A stretch of DNA of 7,519 bases, taken from positions 1-7,519 of the forward strand of contig JAJYCH010000214.1 of NCBI GenBank assembly GCA_021778575.1, read 5' to 3'. The position numbers and the translations under genes were made by a program. This stretch comes from Planctomycetota bacterium. Lineage in GTDB: Bacteria > Planctomycetota > Planctomycetia > Isosphaerales > Isosphaeraceae. Shown here one piece after another: positions 1 to 4,990 of this stretch (position 1 is its first letter; every line of letters begins with the position of its first letter). The notes under the pieces were generated by a model. That model searched no databases. It had not been told where the DNA came from and saw nothing but the letters and a program-made list of their open reading frames with translations.

Positions 1-588
1 GCGAAGAAGATCTCCATCGGCGAGATGGGCGGCGGCGGCCAGGGGCACTGGGACGGCGTGCCGATGTCGATGCTCGTCCGGATGGCGCTCGAAGAGGCAG
101 ACGACCTCGACGAAGCGATCGCCGTGTTTCGCGATCATCCGCGGACCTGCCAGTATTTCTACGTCGTCGCCGATGGTAAGTCGGGCAAGGGCGTGGGGAT
201 GGAGGCAAGCTGGAACAACTTCGCGGTGATCAAGATGGGAGAGTCGGAACCGAGGCTCCCGCACCCGATCAAGGATGGCGTCCTGCTCTCGGCCGGAACG
301 CGTTACGAGGAACTGGCGAAGCGCGTTCAAGCCGGTCACGGCAGCTTCGACGCCGAGAGTGCCCGCCACCTGATGGATCGGCCGGTCGCCATGAAGTCGA
401 ACCTGCATAGCGTCCTGTTCGAGACGACCACCACCAGGTTCTGGGTCGCCAACGCCTCGACCACGGGTGAACCGGCCGCGAGTCAACCGTACCACGCCTT
501 CCAGCTTTCCGAACTCCTCCAGCACCAGCCCGACCCGGCCGCCCCGGTCCTCGCCGAAGTCCCCTCGACATCGGCAAGCGTGAAATAA
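1..588 (+). CDS. C45-like autoproteolytic acyltransferase/hydrolase, C-terminal part
   Basis: The frame is open from base 1, so the start lies outside the window; 195 codons remain and end in TAA. The visible protein begins KKISIGEMGGGGQG and continues through a segment around WDGVPMSMLVRMALEEADDLDEA and a stretch like PRTCQYFYVVADG. This pattern (partner-selecting helix, then an 'RTC.Y.YVVADG' beta-strand block) is what I recognise from peptidase C45 proteins, the acyl-CoA:6-aminopenicillanate acyltransferase-like Ntn hydrolases. In that family the catalytic cysteine becomes the N-terminus after self-cleavage. That cysteine would lie upstream, so catalytic competence cannot be judged here. 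The C-terminal tail after about residue 160 is proline- and alanine-rich and probably flexible. The substrate is unknown; planctomycete members are not expected to be penicillin enzymes merely by family name. The next gene starts 5 bp after the stop, suggesting co-transcription. The family call rests on recalled motif similarity only. Confidence 0.7.
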   Translation, partial: AKKISIGEMGGGGQGHWDGVPMSMLVRMALEEADDLDEAIAVFRDHPRTCQYFYVVADGKSGKGVGMEASWNNFAVIKMGESEPRLPHPIKDGVLLSAGTRYEELAKRVQAGHGSFDAESARHLMDRPVAMKSNLHSVLFETTTTRFWVANASTTGEPAASQPYHAFQLSELLQHQPDPAAPVLAEVPSTSASVK

Positions 589-593
589 TTCTC

Positions 594-935
594 ATGAAAC
601 AACCTGAATTGAGCCGGAGCCCGGTCACCGCCTGGATCATGCTGGCGATCGCCGGGCCGCTGGGCGGCTGGCTGTTCTACGAGATCCACCGAACGATCGG
701 TCTGGACAGCCCCCGACTCTGGGAGTTGCTCCGGACCGATCGCGTTTTCGACGTGGCAATGCTCGACTTCTTCCTGACCGCCGGCTGGGCGTTCCTGGTC
801 CTGAGCGAACGATCAAGCTGGAAGGACTGGAGGCTCTGGGTGACGACACCCATCTTCTTCGTGATCCCCAGCCTGGGGATTATTGTATTCTTGTTGCTCG
901 ATCGGTATACGCGAAGGCAAGTCGATCTTCATTAA
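594..935 (+). CDS. Small membrane protein, three predicted helices (DUF2834-like topology)
   Basis: This 113-aa protein starts with ATG 5 bp after the preceding stop codon. No clear Shine-Dalgarno sequence is visible, so translational coupling to the upstream gene is likely. Three hydrophobic segments can be seen at about residues 11-29, 51-71 and 82-103. Charged residues (ERSSWKDWR) lie between the second and third, and a basic tail (RYTRRQ) follows the last helix. Topology and size resemble DUF2834-type small membrane proteins: the second helix follows an F-D motif, and a W-rich loop precedes the last helix. The similarity is loose and I would not assign the family firmly. There are no catalytic motifs or cysteines. 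The location is presumably the cytoplasmic membrane. A repeat element begins 25 bp after the stop codon. Confidence 0.72.
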   Translation: MKQPELSRSPVTAWIMLAIAGPLGGWLFYEIHRTIGLDSPRLWELLRTDRVFDVAMLDFFLTAGWAFLVLSERSSWKDWRLWVTTPIFFVIPSLGIIVFLLLDRYTRRQVDLH

Positions 936-960
936 AGTGACTTGCATCAGGATCGCACAT

Positions 961-1067
961 GTAGGGTCCGCTATGCGGACCGTCCGTTGTGCGATAGAAC
1001 AGACGACTCCAGCTAGAAAGCAGGTTTGATACCGACGACCACGACTGCCACCCGACGTAAACCCTGC
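961..1067 (+). repeat. REP-like repeat, decayed full-length copy (copy C)
   Basis: The copy opens with GTAG at 961-964, followed by the perfect hairpin GGTCCGC-TAT-GCGGACC (965-981). Beyond the hairpin it aligns by eye with the reverse complement of the 4862-4964 element. Over the next 34 bases 26 match, and seven of the eight differences are transitions, including a shared TTGTGCGAT block. The alignment stays recognisable to the far end, where the second hairpin has degenerated (about 1046-1067). An extra 8-bp inverted pair, ATCGCACA (952-959) and TGTGCGAT (988-995), surrounds the intact hairpin. The copy lies downstream of the 594-935 gene and could affect its mRNA 3' end. There is no U-tract, so it is not a standard terminator. 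Confidence 0.75.
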
Positions 1068-1156
1068 CACCCGAGACCTGAGGACCACTCAATAAAAAAC
1101 CCGGTTCGAAAGCCTCCTCCGGTCCTGAATATATCGAGCGGAAGCCAAATATCCTC

Positions 1157-1335
1157 ATCCTCCGCTCAGGAGGATTGCAAAGTGGTCGGACGATTGTAGG
1201 GTCCGCTGTGCGGACCGTGGTTTCGATCGACAAATCTCGAAGGTCTGGTCCTCGACCCGTGGTCGAGCGAAGGCCGCAAACGCGGTCCGCAAAGCGGACC
1301 CTACCAGACTTTGCAATCCTCCTGATCCTCCGCTC
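1157..1335. repeat. MITE-like unit: outer inverted repeats flanked by 11-bp direct repeats
   Basis: A perfect 18-bp inverted repeat (1166-1183 and 1308-1325, core AGGAGGATTGCAAAGT) encloses the 1196-1304 paired-hairpin element. Immediately outside, and overlapping the inverted repeat by one or two bases, the 11-mer ATCCTCCGCTC occurs as a direct repeat at 1157-1167 and 1325-1335. Terminal inverted repeats plus flanking direct repeats are the usual footprint of a small non-autonomous transposable element with a target-site duplication. There is no coding capacity inside. The right direct repeat lies 14 bp before the start codon of the next gene, so the element forms part of that gene's upstream region. 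An alternative reading is a simple long hairpin; the direct repeat argues for insertion. Confidence 0.6.
1196..1304. repeat. REP-like inverted pair (BIME-like), copy A
   Basis: Two inverted REP-like units bound a 109-bp element. The left unit is GTAG plus hairpin GGTCCGC-TGT-GCGGACC (1196-1216). The right unit, on the other strand, has loop TTT (1284-1304). The GTAG ends face outward. A third perfect hairpin of the same geometry (7-bp stem, 3-nt loop), CTCGACC-CGT-GGTCGAG, lies between them at 1251-1267. The interior is otherwise unlike the other two copies. A GTAG tetranucleotide abutting the foot of a hairpin is the known recognition signature of REP sequences handled by RAYT (TnpA-REP) Y1 transposases. 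That link is inferred from structure. Confidence 0.75.
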
Positions 1336-1349
1336 GAAGGTCCGACACC

Positions 1350-2057
1350 ATGCCCGCCAGCGAAGCCCAGATCCGCGCCAACCAGGCGAACGCCGCAAAA
1401 TCGACCGGTCCCCGCACCGCCGAAGGCAAGGCGGCCTCGCGGGCCAATTCGTACAAGCATGGCATGACCGGCAACGGCGTCGTGATGCCTCCCGACGAGG
1501 CCGAAGCCGTCGACAGGCGTTACGCGGCGTTCTATTCCGAACTTCAACCGGCCGACTCGCTCGGCATGACCCTCCTCAAACGGGCCGCGACCCTGGCCGT
1601 CCGGATGGAGAAATGCGCCGAACGTGACATGGCCGAACGCGCCGAGCGGGTCACCCGCGCGATCCACGAATGTGACATCCCCACCGATCTTGAACCGGCC
1701 GAAGCAACGCGGCTCCGGGCCGAAGCCGGCCGCAAGGCGGCTTTCGATCCGTCGAAAGAGGCAACCCTGGCACGGAATCACGAAGCGGCGGCCGAGCGCG
1801 GATTCTTCCGCGCCCTGAAAGAGTTCCGCCTGGCCCAGCAGTCGCACAAGGCCAGGACTCGCGAAGCCGCCGAGGAATCCGAGGCCGCGATCCACGGATT
1901 GGGTTCGATTTTACAGGACGACCCCGACGACGCCGAGTTCCTCGCCCAGTACCCCGAATTCGCGCTGCCGGCCTTCAAGAGCGCCTACGAAGCGGTCTTC
2001 CCAGCTTCGCCAATTGGCCAGGTCGACGTCCCGATCAGCATCGGCAAGAGTCGCTGA
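1350..2057 (+). CDS. Protein of unknown function with N-terminal STGPRT motif
   Basis: This 235-aa protein starts at ATG 1350, with a modest GAAGG ribosome binding site 9 bases upstream. The N-terminus (about residues 9-39) carries a basic motif, RANQANAAKSTGPRTAEGK followed by RANSYKHGM. I recognise this from many uncharacterised proteins in Planctomycetes, Acidobacteria and some Proteobacteria; no function is known to me. The same STGPRT..G...A...KHG pattern also appears at the end of 'HGG-STGP' proteins found in phage-like settings, so a nucleic-acid-related role is possible but unproven. The rest is mostly charged alpha-helix (about 70-180), including a conserved-looking block ERGFFRALKEFRLAQ (149-163). 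The C-terminal part after 190 is acidic, then proline-rich. There is no signal peptide or membrane segment, so it is presumably cytoplasmic. Codon use is GC-rich like its neighbours. Its upstream region is occupied by the repeat element. Confidence 0.8.
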   Translation: MPASEAQIRANQANAAKSTGPRTAEGKAASRANSYKHGMTGNGVVMPPDEAEAVDRRYAAFYSELQPADSLGMTLLKRAATLAVRMEKCAERDMAERAERVTRAIHECDIPTDLEPAEATRLRAEAGRKAAFDPSKEATLARNHEAAAERGFFRALKEFRLAQQSHKARTREAAEESEAAIHGLGSILQDDPDDAEFLAQYPEFALPAFKSAYEAVFPASPIGQVDVPISIGKSR

Positions 2058-2099
2058 CAGGCGAAGACGAGTTTCATCACGGTCCGGAATCGATGGCTC

Positions 2100-2117
2100 A
2101 CGAACCATCCGGTTCGT
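2100..2117. terminator. Small hairpin between convergent genes
   Basis: A perfect 7-bp stem (ACGAACC / GGTTCGT) with a 4-nt loop lies in the 90-bp gap between two convergent stop codons. It could serve as a bidirectional transcription stop. There is no proper U-tract on either side, so support is weak. Confidence 0.3.
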
Positions 2118-2147
2118 TCCGCGCCCCGAGCAGCCGACGAATCCGAA

Positions 2148-2477
2148 TTACTTCTTGCGTCGATAGGCCACGAACGAGATCGTGTCGCGAGTGGTCACTC
2201 CGCCGCCGATCGTTTGCACGTTATCGCGCGAGAGGATCGAGCCGACCGGCTCCCAACCCTGGGCCGCATGTTCTTTCAGGGCTCGTTCATAGAGCGCGGC
2301 GCGCTTTTCTTCGGTGATTGACTCGCCCGGGTTATACGAGAATGTACCGACTTTATAATCCCACGCGGCGTCGTCGCGATTCTTCTGAGCCAGAGCCTCG
2401 TTCGACCGGAAAACGGCGGTGAAACCCGCTCCGATCAGAACCCCGACCAGCAGGCCGATCCCGAGCATCCGTCGCAT
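2148..2477 (-). CDS. Small exported or membrane-anchored protein, DUF4177-like
   Basis: This 109-aa protein starts at ATG 2477, preceded by AAGGA with an 8-nt spacer. The frame stays open to a TTG at 2504, but the ATG fits the ribosome binding site and puts the hydrophobic leader at the N-terminus. Residues 1-31 (MRRMLGIGLLVGVLIGAGFT, then AVFRSNEALAQ) form a signal peptide or signal anchor; a cleavage site after ALA at about residue 30 is plausible. The mature part begins WDYKVGTFSY and contains a helix ending in LKEHAAQGWEPVGS (68-80), followed by strands ending TISFVAYRRKK. The 'YKV ... L...AAQGWE.V ... F.R' layout matches the short DUF4177 fold, whose function is unknown. It lies downstream of another minus-strand small gene, 156 bp away, so the two may or may not be co-transcribed. 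Confidence 0.75.
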   Translation of the reverse strand: MRRMLGIGLLVGVLIGAGFTAVFRSNEALAQKNRDDAAWDYKVGTFSYNPGESITEEKRAALYERALKEHAAQGWEPVGSILSRDNVQTIGGGVTTRDTISFVAYRRKK

Positions 2478-2617
2478 GTGGTACGTCCTTCCCGGAGTTT
2501 CCAAAACGGAGGAGAAACCATCGTGCCGAAGAAATGGGAGAGAACTGGAAAGTCGTCAACGAAAAGCAGGCCGAAGCCGATCAAAAACGACTTCGACCTG
2601 GATGGATTTGCCGTCAC

Positions 2618-2633
2618 GACCGGTTGCCCGGTC
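2618..2633 (-). other. GNRA-loop hairpin abutting a stop codon
   Basis: Read on the minus strand, a perfect 6-bp stem GACCGG/CCGGTC closes a GCAA tetraloop (a GNRA loop) and begins right after the TGA of the 2634-2960 gene. No U-tract follows. It may stabilise the mRNA 3' end or act as a weak terminator between the two minus-strand genes. Confidence 0.35.
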
Positions 2634-2960
2634 TCAACGCTCGTTGAGGATCTTCTGGGTGATTTCCCGCTCGCAGACCTTGCACCATTTCCAGCGCTCG
2701 TTGCCCACCTTTTCGTCGAGGTGCTGCTTGGCGATGCCGATCGTCCGGAACCAGATCTTGGCCTCGGTATCTCCGGCCTTCTCCAGCTTGGCGCAGCGGG
2801 CGAAGTGCAGAAGGTTCGTACCGGCCTTGGCGGCGGTCTTCTTGGCGCCTTCCACCAGGAGGTTCCCGTGGAAGACGTAACCGACGGCACCAAGACGCGT
2901 CTCGTCGAGGTCGTCGGCCGATTCGAGAGTCCGGACGCCAACTTGATCCGTGATGGGCAT
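2634..2960 (-). CDS. Small CxxC-containing protein of unknown function
   Basis: This 108-aa protein starts at ATG 2960 with GAGG eight bases upstream; a GTG at 2996 would add 12 residues but has no better site. It has no signal peptide. It runs MPITDQVGVRTLESADDLDE, then a middle section with LVEGAKKTAAKAGTNLLHFARCAK (36-58). The C-terminal part has WFRTIGIAKQHLDEK (70-84) and WKWCKVCERE (90-99). Cysteines are at 56, 93 and 96; the C-x2-C pair plus C56 or a histidine (H52, H80) could bind metal or be redox-active, but four ligands are not clearly laid out. I do not recognise a named family. Balanced composition and a good start favour this strand over the long antisense frame. Its 5' end faces the ABC1 gene across a divergent spacer. 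Confidence 0.68.
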   Translation of the reverse strand: MPITDQVGVRTLESADDLDETRLGAVGYVFHGNLLVEGAKKTAAKAGTNLLHFARCAKLEKAGDTEAKIWFRTIGIAKQHLDEKVGNERWKWCKVCEREITQKILNER

Positions 2961-3099
2961 AAGTCGATCCTCGCTCACAACTTCGTGCGGCTTCACTGAT
3001 TACGTATCTGATCGTAACGGATCGTCCTCGTTCATGCAAGGGAGAAGCGCCTTGTCTTGCCGATCCGACCTCCCATCAACCCCTGTTCAACGAACCGTC
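2961..3099. promoter_or_regulatory. Divergent intergenic spacer, likely promoter region for both sides
   Basis: The spacer separates two divergently read genes, so promoters for both should lie here or, for the rightward gene, slightly further right. I see no convincing -35/-10 pair. The only local structure noted is a short inverted repeat, TTACG-N8-CGTAA, near 3000-3020. The call rests on gene arrangement alone. Confidence 0.35.
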
Positions 3100-4845
3100 A
3101 TGAGGGTACTTTGGGTCGGTGGAAAACCGAAGGGTAAAACCAATTTGATCTTCGGGAAAGTTCATTCGTCCGGCTCACGGAACCCCCTCTTGATCCGCGA
3201 AACCGTCGGCCATCTCCGCGACCTCCCTCGCTATCGCCAGATCCTGGCGAGCCTGGTCCATTACGGCTATCGCGACGTCGTCGCGGCGCTGCATCTCGAC
3301 GGACTGGTCCGCCCGTTCGAACGCGCGGCGCTGGGCGACGAGATCCCCCCGCAGGACCGGCCGATGCGGCTTCGGCTGATCTGCGAGGATCTCGGGCCGA
3401 CGTTCGTCAAGCTCGGTCAGATTCTCAGCACCCGCCCCGACCTTCTGCCCGAAGCTTATACGAGCGAACTCGCCCAGCTTCGCGACCACGTCAAGCCGTT
3501 CCCGTTCTCCGAGGTCGAGGCGATCCTCGCCGAGGAATATGGCCGCCCCGCCTCCGAGGTCTTCGCCTCGATCGAGTCCGAGCCGCTGGCCTCGGCTTCG
3601 ATCTCGCAGGTTCACCGGGCCACCCTCCACGACGGTCGGATGATCGCCTTGAAGATCCGCCGGCCAGGAATCGACAAGACCGTCCAGGCCGACCTCGACA
3701 TCCTCAAGAACCTGGCCCAGCTTGCCGAGCGGCGGATGCCGTCGCTCATCCCTTACGGCCCGGTCTCGCTGGCGAAGGAACTGGAACGGACGCTGAAGCG
3801 CGAACTCGACCTGTCGATCGAGCGCCGGACCATGGAGCGCTGCCAGGGCCAGTTCGCTCGCGAGCCGACCGCGCACATCCCCGAGGTCTTTCGCGACTAC
3901 TCGACCGCGAAGGTCCTGGCAATGGAACTGATCGGCGGGGTCTCGGTCACCGACATCGACGGGCTGAAACGGCTGGGGGTCGAACCGTCGGCCGTCGCGA
4001 TCACCGGCTCGCGCATCCTCCTCCGCCAGATCTTCCGGTTCGGCTTCTTCCATGCCGACCCTCATCCGGGGAACCTCCGGGTTCTGGCCGGTGGAGTCAT
4101 CGCTCCACTCGACTACGGGATGTTCGGCCGGATCGACGCTCCAACCCGCGAGCGGATCGTCGACCTCCTGTCGGGCCTGATCTCCGAGGATACCGACCGG
4201 GTCCTCCGGGCGCTCGAAGCCCTGGAGATTCGCGGCGATCAAGGCGACCCTCGTGGACTCCGCCGCGACGTCAGCGAGCTTGTCGCCTCGTATAGCGACT
4301 TGACCTTTGATGCGATCGACCTGTCGCTCTTGCTCCGCGACCTGGTCGGCTTCATCCGGGCGCATCACCTGACCATCCCGCCCGACCTGGTCCTCCTGAT
4401 CCGGGCGCTGGTGACGATCGAAGGGGTCGGCCGGATGCTCGACCCCCACTTCGACATCGCCGCGCAGGTCCGTCCGTTCTTCCGCGAGCTGACCGCCCGG
4501 CGGTTCCATCCACGACGGCTCCTGGCTCAGACCGCGCGAACAGCCGAGGACCTTCAGCGGATCGCCACGCTCCTGCCCGACGTCCTGGGCCAGTCGCTCG
4601 AATCGATCAAACGAGGCGAGCTGACGGTCCGGTTCGACCTCCAGCACTTCGAGCAACTCGTCCGCCAGCTCAGCAAGGCCAGCCACACCCTGGCCGCCGG
4701 AATCGTGATCGCCGGCCTGATCATCGGATCATCGCTGATCATCCGCGCGGGAGTCGGCCCGATCTCGTTCGGTTACGTCGGGTTCACCCTGGCGTTCCTG
4801 ATGGGCATCGGATTGATGATCAGTATTATTCGTTCCTCTCGATAA
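3100..4845 (+). CDS. ABC1/UbiB-family atypical kinase-like protein
   Basis: From ATG 3100 the protein is 581 aa, the usual size of bacterial UbiB/ABC1 (ADCK-like) proteins. Family members are membrane-associated atypical kinases or ATPases that support quinone biosynthesis in many bacteria. Visible motifs in order are: the N-terminal KxGQ signature KLGQILSTRPDLLP (K104-Q107); the alanine-rich-loop equivalent SASISQVHRA; the ATP-binding lysine in IALKIRRPG (K185); an acidic helix ELDLSIERR; VLAMELIGG; the catalytic block FFHADPHPGNL (from H318); and the metal-binding DYG (D338), a variant of the usual DFG. Two C-terminal membrane helices (about 531-551 and 557-577) match UbiB architecture. The start is uncertain. 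The frame is open back to 2950, no ribosome binding site precedes 3100, and codons 1-30 are poorer in G/C at third positions than the rest, so TTG 3190 is a credible alternative. No ubi or menaquinone gene is adjacent, so the substrate pathway is not fixed by context. Confidence 0.9.
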   Translation: MRVLWVGGKPKGKTNLIFGKVHSSGSRNPLLIRETVGHLRDLPRYRQILASLVHYGYRDVVAALHLDGLVRPFERAALGDEIPPQDRPMRLRLICEDLGPTFVKLGQILSTRPDLLPEAYTSELAQLRDHVKPFPFSEVEAILAEEYGRPASEVFASIESEPLASASISQVHRATLHDGRMIALKIRRPGIDKTVQADLDILKNLAQLAERRMPSLIPYGPVSLAKELERTLKRELDLSIERRTMERCQGQFAREPTAHIPEVFRDYSTAKVLAMELIGGVSVTDIDGLKRLGVEPSAVAITGSRILLRQIFRFGFFHADPHPGNLRVLAGGVIAPLDYGMFGRIDAPTRERIVDLLSGLISEDTDRVLRALEALEIRGDQGDPRGLRRDVSELVASYSDLTFDAIDLSLLLRDLVGFIRAHHLTIPPDLVLLIRALVTIEGVGRMLDPHFDIAAQVRPFFRELTARRFHPRRLLAQTARTAEDLQRIATLLPDVLGQSLESIKRGELTVRFDLQHFEQLVRQLSKASHTLAAGIVIAGLIIGSSLIIRAGVGPISFGYVGFTLAFLMGIGLMISIIRSSR

Positions 4846-4861
4846 ATTGATCCAAGAATTT

Positions 4862-4964
4862 GTAGGGTCCGCTTTGCGGACCATGATCGTTGATATCAAC
4901 TTTTGTTGTTAGCCGGAATCGTCCATGCCATCGCACAATGAACGGTCCGCACAGCGGACCCTAC
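4862..4964. repeat. REP-like inverted pair (BIME-like), copy B
   Basis: The element is 103 bp and starts 16 bp after the ABC1 stop. It is bounded by two inverted units: GTAG plus hairpin GGTCCGC-TTT-GCGGACC (4862-4882), and on the other strand a unit with loop TGT (4944-4964). Each full element thus has one TTT and one TGT arm, and this copy is in the opposite orientation to the one at 1196-1304. The interior contains a perfect 12-bp palindrome GTTGATATCAAC (4889-4900) and is homologous to the copy at 961. It sits between convergent genes, where REP elements commonly settle. It may protect mRNA 3' ends, but no U-tract marks it as a classic terminator. Confidence 0.78.
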
Positions 4965-4990
4965 GGAAAATCAACTGCTTTTGTGTTGAT

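Noticed and set aside
961..1304. CRISPR array
   Set aside because: The 21-bp units occur in inverted orientation at irregular distances with partly homologous interiors; there are no regular spacers and no cas genes.
880..1398. Minus-strand open frame across the intergenic region
   Set aside because: It is built from repeat-derived sequence (the hairpin units translate in all frames), has no ribosome binding site and no protein-like pattern.
1155..1895. 246-codon open frame on the minus strand
   Set aside because: It crosses the repeat element and lies antisense to the STGPRT gene; its composition is glycine- and arginine-rich with no motif.
3175..4686. 503-codon open frame on the minus strand
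   Set aside because: It is fully antisense to the ABC1 gene, which shows all family motifs. The antisense product is rich in D, E, R and V with no recognisable domain, as expected for a shadow frame in high-GC DNA.
4862..4964. Classic Rho-independent terminator for the ABC1 gene
   Set aside because: The hairpins are strong but no U-tract follows either arm, and the same element occurs elsewhere as a repeat. A role in mRNA ends is possible but not shown.
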